A DNA stretch of 48,392 nt from Lachnospiraceae bacterium (GTDB lineage Bacteria; Bacillota; Clostridia; Lachnospirales; Lachnospiraceae). The notes under the pieces are model-generated. The model saw only the letters and a program-made list of their open reading frames with translations, was not told where the DNA came from and did no database searches. Both the position numbers and the translations under genes were made by a program. The stretch is from positions 1 through 48,392 of the forward strand of contig JAILBQ010000110.1 in NCBI GenBank assembly GCA_024680815.1, in the 5' to 3' direction. Positions within the stretch are counted from its first letter, which is position 1; each line of letters begins with the position of its first letter. This document shows positions 34,013 to 41,881 of this stretch, one piece after another.

Positions 34013-35490
34013 AAAGAAGGGCGGCGTTATTTATCTTTCTTTCGTTTATACTGACTCTTTTCCTGTTTCCCGGCTGCTCACTTTCCCTGCCCGGAAAAGA
34101 GGGCGGAGATGACGGAAATATGTCCGGAGCGGCGGAGGAGACGGAAAATACCGATCAGGACCTTCTTTCGGAAAAGGATCTTCAGGGAACCGTGACAGGA
34201 GTACTTCTTTCCGTGGACGAGGCGGAAGGAACTATCCGCTTTGCCAACACCGCCGGAGGAAAGCGCTATGAGCTTAAGCTGGATTCCTCCACGGATTATT
34301 ATAATTCCTTCGGGGATGTGATGGTGGGAGACCAGTTTGAAATTGGGGATATCGCGGAAATCACGGCTTCTCTTCATTCCGGACTGGTAAAAACCGTCCG
34401 TCTTGTGGATTCTTTTTTTTACTCAGGTGTGAAAAACTATGAATACAGCCTGAATAAGGGTGTTTTTACCGCGGATGGTGTGAATTACCGTATCGGCAGC
34501 CAGACCGTAGTTATCGAGGACGGGGAAACAGCGGATTTTGAAGATATTATGCCGGGAGATGCCCTTTCCATACGAGGTGTGGACCGGGATCTATATTCAA
34601 TCATTATCGACCACGGCACAGGGTATGTGCGCATGACCGGCGGCGAATATTTCCGCGGAGGGGTCGTGCAGATCGGAAAGAATATCAGGGAAATAGAAAA
34701 CGACATGCTTGTGGGCGTGGGGGAGGGAAACTACGACCTTATTGTAATTTATAATAATGACCGGGCGAAAAAGCCGATTACGGTGCGCCGCGGTGAAGAA
34801 ACCTTTGTGGATTTAAGCGAATTTAAGGGAACCCTCATAAAATACGGGAAAATCACGTTTACCTTTGATCCTCCGGATGCCCTTCCGACAGTAAAAATCG
34901 ACGGAAAACAGGTGGAGTTGCTAAGACCCGTGGAACTGGAATACGGCGCCCATACCTTGGTGATTACCGCCGACGGCTATAAATCCCTGCATCAGAAGAT
35001 ACGGATTGCGGAGCCCATGGCCAATCTGGATGTGACGCTGGAAAAGGATGTTTCGGCTAACTCCGCGTCCTCCTCATCCTCCGGGACTTCTACGGATTCA
35101 GCCTCCGGTTCCACGAAGCTGCCTCCGGATACGTTTAAAAAGAAGGACACGTCATCGGAAAACACCGATTCGGCCTCCGACTCATCCTCTTCTCCGGCAG
35201 CCGGTACAGACTCATCTTCAGCCGTCGGCTCCGGAAGCTCATCCACGTTGACGCCCACCGGCGACGGAACGGTGAATCAGCTCTATATCGATTCGCCGGA
35301 AGGGTGCGAGGTATATTTTGACGGGATGTATAAAGGGCTGGCCCCCCTGCACTTCACGAAAACGGGAGGCACTCATGTGATAACATTAAGAAAGGACGGA
35401 TACAGGTCAAAAACCTATACCCTGTCCCTTTCCGAAGCAGATAATGAGACCTATTCCTTTAACGCACTGGAGGAGTTGGGAGAAGACTGA
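34009..35490 (+). CDS. PEGA-domain lipoprotein
   Basis: A 493-residue exported protein. The start (ATG at 34009, overlapping the cca stop) yields a basic N-terminus and a hydrophobic core ending LFLFPGC, a lipobox-like site with C23 as probable lipidated residue, though the -3 residue is Phe rather than the usual Leu. The middle is beta-rich and unrecognised. A first PEGA-like domain lies at ~279-334 (TVKIDGKQVELLRPVELEYG), a Ser/Thr/Asp-rich linker at ~348-418, and a second clear PEGA domain at ~425-475 (SPEGCEVYFDGMYKGLAPL). PEGA repeats are found on surface proteins; a carbohydrate or wall contact is inferred. The longer frame to 33955 lies inside cca and lacks a signal at its start. Confidence 0.85.
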   Translation: MKRRAALFIFLSFILTLFLFPGCSLSLPGKEGGDDGNMSGAAEETENTDQDLLSEKDLQGTVTGVLLSVDEAEGTIRFANTAGGKRYELKLDSSTDYYNSFGDVMVGDQFEIGDIAEITASLHSGLVKTVRLVDSFFYSGVKNYEYSLNKGVFTADGVNYRIGSQTVVIEDGETADFEDIMPGDALSIRGVDRDLYSIIIDHGTGYVRMTGGEYFRGGVVQIGKNIREIENDMLVGVGEGNYDLIVIYNNDRAKKPITVRRGEETFVDLSEFKGTLIKYGKITFTFDPPDALPTVKIDGKQVELLRPVELEYGAHTLVITADGYKSLHQKIRIAEPMANLDVTLEKDVSANSASSSSSGTSTDSASGSTKLPPDTFKKKDTSSENTDSASDSSSSPAAGTDSSSAVGSGSSSTLTPTGDGTVNQLYIDSPEGCEVYFDGMYKGLAPLHFTKTGGTHVITLRKDGYRSKTYTLSLSEADNETYSFNALEELGED

Positions 35491-35502
35491 GAGCGCATGG
35501 CC

Positions 35503-36672
35503 TTAAGAGCCGGATCGAAGCTCGGTGATGAATTCCTCGAGCCGGCCAAGGGCCACCTTCAGATTTTCGATGGAATAGGCATAGGAAATCCTTAGGAACC
35601 CTTCCCCGCAATTACCGAAGGCGGTTCCGGGGACTACAGCTACTTTTTTTCTTTTTAAGAGTTCAGTCGCGAATTCATCGCTTGTCATTCCGAATTCCCG
35701 AATTGAGGGAAAGACATAAAAAGCGCCGTAGGGCTCGAAGCAGCTTAAGCCCATCCGCCGGAATTCGTGCATCAGAAAACGCCGGCGTTCGTTATAGGCG
35801 TTCCTCATTTCCTCCACATCGGAATCTCCGTGCTTTAAAGCCTCCACTGCGGCGTACTGGCTGGTGGTGGGGGCGCACATTATGCAGTACTGATGTATTT
35901 TTGTCATCTGAGTGATGATATTTTCCGGCCCGCAGGCATAGCCCAGACGCCAGCCTGTCATGGCAAAGGCCTTGGAAAAACCGTTGATCAGAATCGTCCG
36001 TTCCTTCATCCCGGGAAGGGAGGCTATGGATACATGGGGCTCCTTATAGGAAAGAGCCGAATATATTTCATCTGTTAAGACAATGAGGTCGTGGCGGATA
36101 ATAAGCTCCGTAAGCTTCTCAAGATCTTTCCGTTCCATGATGGCGCCGGTGGGGTTATTCGGATAGGGCAGAATCAGAACCCTGGATTTCGGAGTTATGG
36201 CCCGCTCCAGCTCCTCCCTCTGGAGCCGGAATTCGTTTTCGGCTTTGAGCTCCACTATTACCGGAACTCCTCCGGCCATGATGGTGCAGGGCACATATGA
36301 GACATAGCTGGGTTCGGGAATAATAACCTCATCTCCTTTTTCAAGGAGAGTCCTCAGCCCTATATCTATGGCTTCCGAGCCGCCAACGGTGACCAGGGTC
36401 TCATGCGCCGGATCATAGCTTAAGTTATAATGGCGTCTGAGAAATTTTGTTATTTCCGTACGAAGCTCCATAAGCCCGGAATTTGAGGTATAAAACGTCC
36501 GGCCCTTTTCCAGGGAATAGATTCCCTCGTCACGGATATGCCAGGGGGTATCGAAGTCCGGTTCGCCAACGCCCAGAGAGATGGCGTCCTTCATTTCCGA
36601 AACAATGTCGAAGAATTTTCTTATGCCCGATGGCTTCATGTCCCGGACACGCTCGGCAATCGGATCCCTCAT
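35503..36672 (-). CDS. Class I/II PLP-dependent aminotransferase
   Basis: A 389-residue fold-type I aminotransferase. The PLP-binding lysine is K234 in NGFSKAFAMTGWRLGYA; PYPNNPTGA (170-178) and TDEIYSALSY are family motifs. It resembles the aspartate/aromatic aminotransferases found beside Lrp regulators in Clostridia and may be an aromatic or branched-chain enzyme; the amino acid substrate is not predictable. The ATG overlaps the Lrp-family stop (ATGA), suggesting joint control of amino-acid metabolism. Confidence 0.92.
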   Translation of the reverse strand: MRDPIAERVRDMKPSGIRKFFDIVSEMKDAISLGVGEPDFDTPWHIRDEGIYSLEKGRTFYTSNSGLMELRTEITKFLRRHYNLSYDPAHETLVTVGGSEAIDIGLRTLLEKGDEVIIPEPSYVSYVPCTIMAGGVPVIVELKAENEFRLQREELERAITPKSRVLILPYPNNPTGAIMERKDLEKLTELIIRHDLIVLTDEIYSALSYKEPHVSIASLPGMKERTILINGFSKAFAMTGWRLGYACGPENIITQMTKIHQYCIMCAPTTSQYAAVEALKHGDSDVEEMRNAYNERRRFLMHEFRRMGLSCFEPYGAFYVFPSIREFGMTSDEFATELLKRKKVAVVPGTAFGNCGEGFLRISYAYSIENLKVALGRLEEFITELRSGS

Positions 36673-37169
36673 GGCGTGATCTGCATCCTTTCATCCCCGT
36701 ACTTTTTCCCGAACACGGTGCCGTGATCCTTGTAGCGGCGCAGAATAAAATGGGTCGCGCAGCTGAGGATCGATTCCTGGGTGGAGAGCTTGTCGGTGAC
36801 AAAGGAAGCGATTTCCTTAAGGGTTTTTCCCTCCATGGTCACCATAAGGTCGAAACCGCCGGAAATGAGGTAAACAGAGCCCACCTCGGGATATTTATAA
36901 ATTCTTTCCGCGATTGTATCAAACCCCTGGCCTCTTTGGGGAGTACATTTGACCTCTATAAGGGCCGTTACCGTCTGTTCGCTGGTTTTGTCCCAGTCAA
37001 TAAGGGTAAGATATCCGCAGATTATACCCTCTTTTTCCATGTCGCTTATTGTATTTACTATATCCGTTTCGTCCACTCCGAGCCGGATTGCCAGCTCTGC
37101 GGGATTTATCCTGCTGTCGTGTTCGATGGCCTTTAGAATCCGAAGCCGGATTTCCGATATTTCGTTCAT
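36669..37169 (-). CDS. Lrp/AsnC-family transcription regulator
   Basis: A 166-residue regulator with an N-terminal helix-turn-helix (ILKAIEHDSRINPAELAIRL) and a C-terminal RAM ligand-binding domain (ALIEVKCTPQRGQGFDTIAE; VYLISGGFDLMVTMEGKTL). Such proteins sense amino acids as octamers. Placed upstream of, and overlapping, the aminotransferase, it probably controls that gene and itself. GGAGGAGAAC precedes the ATG. Confidence 0.92.
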   Translation of the reverse strand: MNEISEIRLRILKAIEHDSRINPAELAIRLGVDETDIVNTISDMEKEGIICGYLTLIDWDKTSEQTVTALIEVKCTPQRGQGFDTIAERIYKYPEVGSVYLISGGFDLMVTMEGKTLKEIASFVTDKLSTQESILSCATHFILRRYKDHGTVFGKKYGDERMQITP

Positions 37170-37195
37170 GTTCTCCTCCGTTTTAACCTTCCGTT

Positions 37196-38884
37196 TTAAC
37201 CGTCGCCTTCCTGTTCGGAATCGTGATGTCCTTCGTCGTGGTGTTCTTCGTCGTTATGTCCCTCGTCGTGGTGTCCTTCGTCGTTATGCCCTTCATCATT
37301 GTGACCCTGGTCGCTTTGCTCCCCGCTGTTCTCCGGTTGTCCGGCGTTTTCCGCGCCTTCTCCCCCGGCTGCGGCGAGAGCCTCGGCCTGCGCCAGAGCG
37401 CCGGCGCCACCGTCGATTTCAATGGAGGCAGCAACTGCCTTGCAATAATCGATGTTGCCTGTGGCGGCTGCCTTCTGAAGAGCGGCGGTTGTTACGGGAT
37501 TGTCGGTGGCACTCCCAAGGGTCAGCGTACGGGGAACGGCCTGATAATGGCTTTTATTAACTCTCTCCCTTGAAACCTCTTTTCCGTCGACCTTGACGAT
37601 TTTATAATACTCGGAGCTGTAGCCTACATGAGCGGACTGGGTTTTTGCAAATCCGGCGGGCTGGGAGGGATCCAGCACGATCTTTTCGCCTTCCGGCTGC
37701 TCCTCGGAAATATCAACGCTTTCGAATTCCAGGGTACGGTTGGAGGGACGCTCCTCCACGCCGTATATATTGAAGGTCAGAGACCGGTCGCCCGGCGTGA
37801 CGGCCTCGATATAGACCGGGTATTTCAGGTTGTTGGTGAATTTAAAATCCTTGGCGGTACCGGCAATGGCGGCATCACCTGAATGAGGAACGTAATCCAC
37901 AACCATGGAGTGGTTGGAACGCTGATCCACCTGGAGCTCCGCGCGCAGAACCGCCTGATACAGCGTGGTGGAAACCTGGCAGATCCCGCCCCCCAGAGAC
38001 TCCACTACCAGGCCGTTAAGATAGGAGCCGGCCAGATGATAGCCGTTTTCTTCGGTAAAGGGACTTACTGTTTCATATACCGAAAGCTGCTCGCCGGGAT
38101 AGAGAATTTTGCCGTTAATATGTGCGGCCCCGTTGGCGACATTGGCGGCCCGGTCTGCGGAGGAGGCTTTGTAGGTGGTGGTGAAGGTGCCCAGCCGGTC
38201 CTTGATTTTTGAAAGAGTGGCAGGATCGCCCTTCGGGTTCACAATGTTTGTAACAAGCTTAATACGCCCGCCTTCTTTTGTCAGTTCATTGCTGATATAG
38301 CTTAAAATCCCTGAAACCGAAGCCTCAACGTCAATGGACTCCCCGTCATTCCCGCCCTGAACGGATATTTCACCGCCGGATTTGGTTATGGTGGCGTCAC
38401 TCGCGCTGATATTATAGACTGTGCATCTGTCGTTTATCAGAGAGCGGATCAGGTTTTCATCCGCTGAAAGTTCTATATTATAAACCTGGTGATTTTTTTT
38501 GAGGTCGGAAAGGGCTTTATAGCGCCGGATTATATTCCCGACATTTCCGAGAGAGGCCGCTTCTTCCAGAAGCTCTCTGTTGAGCCACTTAAGGCCAAGA
38601 TCTCCTGCCGTGACGGTGACGGTGTTTTCTCCCGGGGCAACCAGAACAAGCTCAGCAGCGGAAAGAGAGTCAATATAGGACTCTATTGCTTTCTCCGCTT
38701 CGGCTTTGTTTAATCCCGAAAGCTCAACAGGCCCCGCAAAGATACCCTCGCGTATGGGTTCCTGCGTCTCGGCGGCATAAATACGAGCCGTTCCGGTCAG
38801 GATGAAAATTCCCGAAAGCAGGCATAAAAAGAGCTTTATGGCCCTTCTTGCGCTAAAGACAGGGTTAAGGTATAGTAATTTCAT
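37196..38884 (-). CDS. VanW-family exported protein with His-rich tail
   Basis: A 562-residue envelope protein. An N-terminal hydrophobic segment (16-37, possible cleavage near YAA) is followed by two peptidoglycan-binding-4-like regions and the VanW domain (about 245-385; YPGEQLSVYETVSPF, SLGGGICQVSTTLY, RSNHSMVVDYVPHSGDAAI). A G5-like stretch (YYKIVKVDGKEVSRERVNK) precedes an Ala-rich region and a 36-residue tail of GHNDE/GHHDE pentads with nine His. The tail may bind Zn or Ni; inference. The VanW role in the cell wall is unproven, although the name comes from vancomycin-resistance clusters. The ATG has no ribosome binding site and lies 9 bases after the stop of a 34-codon gene. Confidence 0.88.
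   Translation of the reverse strand: MKLLYLNPVFSARRAIKLFLCLLSGIFILTGTARIYAAETQEPIREGIFAGPVELSGLNKAEAEKAIESYIDSLSAAELVLVAPGENTVTVTAGDLGLKWLNRELLEEAASLGNVGNIIRRYKALSDLKKNHQVYNIELSADENLIRSLINDRCTVYNISASDATITKSGGEISVQGGNDGESIDVEASVSGILSYISNELTKEGGRIKLVTNIVNPKGDPATLSKIKDRLGTFTTTYKASSADRAANVANGAAHINGKILYPGEQLSVYETVSPFTEENGYHLAGSYLNGLVVESLGGGICQVSTTLYQAVLRAELQVDQRSNHSMVVDYVPHSGDAAIAGTAKDFKFTNNLKYPVYIEAVTPGDRSLTFNIYGVEERPSNRTLEFESVDISEEQPEGEKIVLDPSQPAGFAKTQSAHVGYSSEYYKIVKVDGKEVSRERVNKSHYQAVPRTLTLGSATDNPVTTAALQKAAATGNIDYCKAVAASIEIDGGAGALAQAEALAAAGGEGAENAGQPENSGEQSDQGHNDEGHNDEGHHDEGHNDEEHHDEGHHDSEQEGDG
37210..37305 (-). repeat. 15-base repeats encoding a His/Asp/Glu tail
   Basis: Six imperfect 15-base units encode the pentads GHNDE, GHNDE, GHHDE, GHNDE, EHHDE, GHHD at the end of the VanW-family gene. 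Such short in-frame arrays can change length by slippage. Confidence 0.75.
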
Positions 38885-38893
38885 GGCGGCGTC

Positions 38894-38998
38894 TCAGTTA
38901 AACGGAATAAAACAAAGCACCAGCGCCAGAATCAGCAGCAGAATAATTACGGTGGAAATAACCTTACGGTTTCTTCCGGTGAAAAATTTGAAAAACAT
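38894..38998 (-). CDS. 34-residue single-pass membrane peptide
   Basis: A small gene: the product begins MFFKFFTGRNRKVISTVIIL and continues with a Leu-rich stretch to FIPFN. A basic Phe-rich N-terminus and one ~20-residue membrane helix are all it holds. AAAGGAG lies nine bases before the ATG, better than that of the following vanW gene, whose ATG follows its stop by nine bases. I do not recognise the family. It could be a genuine membrane microprotein or a coupling leader for vanW. The 34 bases to the divergent gene at 39033 leave little room for two separate promoters. Confidence 0.6.
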   Translation of the reverse strand: MFFKFFTGRNRKVISTVIILLLILALVLCFIPFN

Positions 38999-39032
38999 AA
39001 TTCATTCTCCTTTAATTAAAAGGTTATTATAG

Positions 39033-39752
39033 ATGAAACTCCCGATTTTTACAAGCTTTTTGCTTTTTGTGATTCTGCTGCAGTTCCTGCTGCGCCGGAC
39101 CGAAAAAAAGGCGAACCGGAGAGAAAGCGCTTACTGGCAGAGAGAGAAGGAGGCGCAGCACACTCCTGCAAAGCCCATAGAGGATCTGCCGTATGTAAAG
39201 CTCCCTGAATCGCTACTGCCTGAGTGCCTCCCGGATAACCCGGAAGCGCGGGAATGCAGGGAAGCCCTTCTTAATTTAAGCCGTGAAAAGGTTATAAATC
39301 TTCAGGGCATGTCCAACACCGACATAAGACTTACCTACGGCACCAGAAACTATGAGATTCTCTCAGAGGCGGATACCAGATATATCATAATGATCCGTAA
39401 TCTGGCGAAGCTTGCGGAGATCTACGAAAATTCGGGGCTTCGTTCGGAGGCGAAAAAGCTCCTGGAATTTGGTCTAAGCATCGGAAGCGATGTCAGGCGC
39501 AACTACACCCTTTTGGGGAAGATCTACCTTGAGGAGGAAAATACGGCGGCCTTTGTATCCCTTATAAAGAGGGCCGAAGGCATTACGTCCCTCTCCAGGG
39601 AGCCTGTTCTTAAAGAGCTCGGAGCAATGAAGCCTTCCGGTCCTCTTCCGGAGGAGGGGACGGATGGAAAGAAGCAGGCGGGGGAAGAGGAACGCCTTGA
39701 GGACATTTCCCTGAAAGAACTGGATGTATTGTTTGAGGAGGATAAGCAATGA
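39033..39752 (+). CDS. Membrane-anchored TPR-like protein of unknown function
   Basis: A 239-residue protein with one N-terminal membrane anchor (LPIFTSFLLFVILLQFLL) followed by Arg/Lys, so the remainder should be cytosolic. Residues ~120-190 (IIMIRNLAKLAEIYENSGLR; AKKLLEFGLSIGSDVRRNYT) look like two to three degenerate tetratricopeptide helical pairs. The last ~40 residues are acidic. I do not recognise a named family. Its end overlaps nth by an ATGA, so it probably belongs to the same transcript. AAAAGG lies somewhat far (11 bases) from the ATG. Confidence 0.75.
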   Translation: MKLPIFTSFLLFVILLQFLLRRTEKKANRRESAYWQREKEAQHTPAKPIEDLPYVKLPESLLPECLPDNPEARECREALLNLSREKVINLQGMSNTDIRLTYGTRNYEILSEADTRYIIMIRNLAKLAEIYENSGLRSEAKKLLEFGLSIGSDVRRNYTLLGKIYLEEENTAAFVSLIKRAEGITSLSREPVLKELGAMKPSGPLPEEGTDGKKQAGEEERLEDISLKELDVLFEEDKQ

Positions 39753-40375
39753 CGAAGCGCGTCAGGGAAATCCTTGACCGGCTGGACGGGCATTACGGCA
39801 CGGATATCCATTGCTTTTTAAGCTATGAAAAGCCTCACGAGCTGCTTATTTCCACGATTATGAGCGCCCAGTGTACGGATGAGAGGGTAAACAGGGTTGC
39901 CGCAGAGCTTTACAGGAAATATCCCGATGTACGTTCCTTTGCGGAGGCTGATCTTAAGGAGCTGGAGAGAGACATTCACTCTGTGGGCTTTTACCATACC
40001 AAGGCAATTCATATTATCGGCTGCTGCAGGGCGCTGTTGGAAAAATTCGGCGGTGAGGTGCCGGAGGCCATAGATGACCTGACAAGCCTTCCCGGAGTGG
40101 GGAGGAAGACAGCGAACGTGGTGAGAACCCATGTTTTCAATGAGCCGGCTGTGGTGGTGGATACTCATGTGAAACGCGTTTCCGGACTTCTGGGACTGAC
40201 AAAGGAAAAGGATCCGGAGAAGATAGAGTATGATCTTATGAAGAAGCTGCCGAAGGATCACTGGTCTCTTATTAATCTCCAGCTTATTTCGCTGGGCAGA
40301 CAGTTGTGTGTTGCCCGCCGCCCGAAATGCGAAGCCTGCTTTCTCCGGGATCTCTGTCCGTCCCGCAGGGACTGA
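39749..40375 (+). CDS. nth: Endonuclease III
   Basis: A 208-residue HhH-GPD DNA glycosylase/AP lyase that excises oxidised pyrimidines. The helix-hairpin-helix LPGVGRKTANVV holds catalytic K120, with D138 in VVVDTHVKRV. The C-terminal [4Fe-4S] loop has C187, C194, C197 and C203 in the C-x6-C-x2-C-x5-C spacing. Length is normal. GAGGAGGATAAGCA precedes the ATG inside the upstream gene. A GTCCC/GGGAC mini-hairpin spans the last codons, with only a T-rich pyrimidine tract after it, a poor terminator before the convergent kinase gene two bases away. Confidence 0.96.
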   Translation: MTKRVREILDRLDGHYGTDIHCFLSYEKPHELLISTIMSAQCTDERVNRVAAELYRKYPDVRSFAEADLKELERDIHSVGFYHTKAIHIIGCCRALLEKFGGEVPEAIDDLTSLPGVGRKTANVVRTHVFNEPAVVVDTHVKRVSGLLGLTKEKDPEKIEYDLMKKLPKDHWSLINLQLISLGRQLCVARRPKCEACFLRDLCPSRRD

Positions 40376-40377
40376 CC

Positions 40378-41802
40378 TCATTCTTCTTCTGCGGCTGATT
40401 TGCTCAGGGTGAAAATGAACTCGCTTCCCACTCCTTCGGTGGAGATCACGTTGATGTTCTGTTTATGGGCGTTTATGATTTCCTTAACAATGGAAAGCCC
40501 CAGACCTGTGCCTCTCTTATCCTTTCCCCGGGACAAATCGGTTTTATAAAACCGGTCGAAAATAAGATTTATGGAATCTCCGGGAATTCCAATGCCGAAA
40601 TCCCTTACGGAAACAAAGACACGCTCGTTTTTTTCCGTTGTTTCGACTTTGATTATGGAACTGGAATGGGAAAATTTTATCGCGTTGTCTAAAAGATTGT
40701 AGAGCACCTGCTGGATTTTACCCATATCCGCGTGGACAAAAAGGGTATCTCCCATAAGTATAAGCTCTATGGATATTTTTTTCTTCGTGCAGATTCCCCC
40801 GAAGGTTTCCGCTGTCTGCTTGATGCAGGAATTGATATCAAAATCGCTGTAATCCAGTATCAGTCCCCGGGAATTAAGGGAATTGAGCTCCAGAATACCG
40901 TTTGTCAGGCTTGTCAGACGTTCCGTTTCGTTTTTCACTATAACCAGATATTTTTCATGATTTTCCGGAGGAATGGTGCCGTCGATCATGGCTTCCAGAT
41001 ATCCCCGGATGGAGGTAAGGGGAGAACGGAAATCGTGGGAGACATTGGTTATGAATTTTTTCTGGTTGTCCTCTGATCTTGATATTTCACTGGCCATATA
41101 GCTTAAGGTGCCGGCGAGATATCCCATTTCGTCCTGTCCGTGAACCTTCAGCCGGTAGTCCATATTTCCCGCGGCGTATTCCTCTGCCGCCCGTATTATG
41201 CGGTTTAAGGGCAGATAGACTATCAGTGTGAAAACAAGAAGAATCAGGAGGGAAAAGAGCATAAATATGCCGAAGGTGTTGTAGATCACAAGGAGGATAT
41301 TGTTTCGGGCTTCAATAACCACGCTCATGGGCATGTGTATAATGACATAGCCTATGCTGCGGAAATGGGAGGTTATGGGAGAAAAAACGCTGAGCATTTC
41401 CTCGTTAAAAGCTCCGTAGAAATCCCCGGTCATATAGTAGCTGCCGGAGTCGGTGGGATCAAAATCGCTGTAAACATCTGCCGGAGGAGTATCCTCGCTC
41501 TGGCGTGAATTGAAAAGCACCTTGCCGGAGCTGTTTAAAAGCCAGACCTCCGCGGAAATGTAGGTGTCTATGGCCTTCAGCTGGGAGCGTGCCGCGGAAA
41601 GCTCCGCCCGGTCTTCGTAGACCAGGGTGGCATAGCTTCGTGAGATCAGGGAAGCCTCGCGATACAGAGAATCCGCCCTGTCCTTTGTGAGGAGGGAAAG
41701 CGTCCAGGAGGAGGTCAGGGTTGAAATAAGAATCAGACACAGCAGGGCAAAGGCCGCATAGGCCAGCAGAAATTTGAAATAAAGCGTACGTTTCAGCTTC
41801 AT
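40378..41802 (-). CDS. Sensor histidine kinase with large extracytoplasmic domain
   Basis: A 474-residue kinase with membrane helices at about 11-32 and 172-197 and a ~140-residue outside domain (SLYREASLISRSYATLVYED; NSSGKVLFNSRQ) of PAS/CACHE-like flavour. HAMP follows, then HisKA with H256 (TNVSHDFRSPLTSIRGYLEA) and HATPase boxes (RDFGIGIPG; RGTGLGLSIV). No response regulator is adjacent on its strand. The likely partner is the OmpR-type regulator at 44263, beyond mutS2 on the opposite strand. AAAGGGG precedes the ATG and a TATAAT box lies 24 bases upstream. The signal is unknown. Confidence 0.94.
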   Translation of the reverse strand: MKLKRTLYFKFLLAYAAFALLCLILISTLTSSWTLSLLTKDRADSLYREASLISRSYATLVYEDRAELSAARSQLKAIDTYISAEVWLLNSSGKVLFNSRQSEDTPPADVYSDFDPTDSGSYYMTGDFYGAFNEEMLSVFSPITSHFRSIGYVIIHMPMSVVIEARNNILLVIYNTFGIFMLFSLLILLVFTLIVYLPLNRIIRAAEEYAAGNMDYRLKVHGQDEMGYLAGTLSYMASEISRSEDNQKKFITNVSHDFRSPLTSIRGYLEAMIDGTIPPENHEKYLVIVKNETERLTSLTNGILELNSLNSRGLILDYSDFDINSCIKQTAETFGGICTKKKISIELILMGDTLFVHADMGKIQQVLYNLLDNAIKFSHSSSIIKVETTEKNERVFVSVRDFGIGIPGDSINLIFDRFYKTDLSRGKDKRGTGLGLSIVKEIINAHKQNINVISTEGVGSEFIFTLSKSAAEEE

Positions 41803-41825
41803 GAGTGGTCCCCTTTCTTTGCACC

Positions 41826-41831
41826 ATTATA
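41826..41831 (-). promoter_or_regulatory. -10 box for the kinase gene
   Basis: A perfect TATAAT on the minus strand 24 bases ahead of the kinase ATG. The -35 region (TTTTGT at 17 bases) is poor. On the plus strand of the same 79-base gap, TTTACA followed 17 bases later by TAATTT could serve mutS2, but would lie only ten bases from its ATG. Confidence 0.45.
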
Positions 41832-41881
41832 TCTGAACAAAGCGGTTTACAAAACCTTATTTTTGAGGTAATTTAAGCGAT

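Noticed and set aside
37210-37305. CRISPR-like short regular repeats
   Set aside because: The units are contiguous, 15 bases long, without spacers, and in frame with the His-rich protein tail. No cas genes are present.
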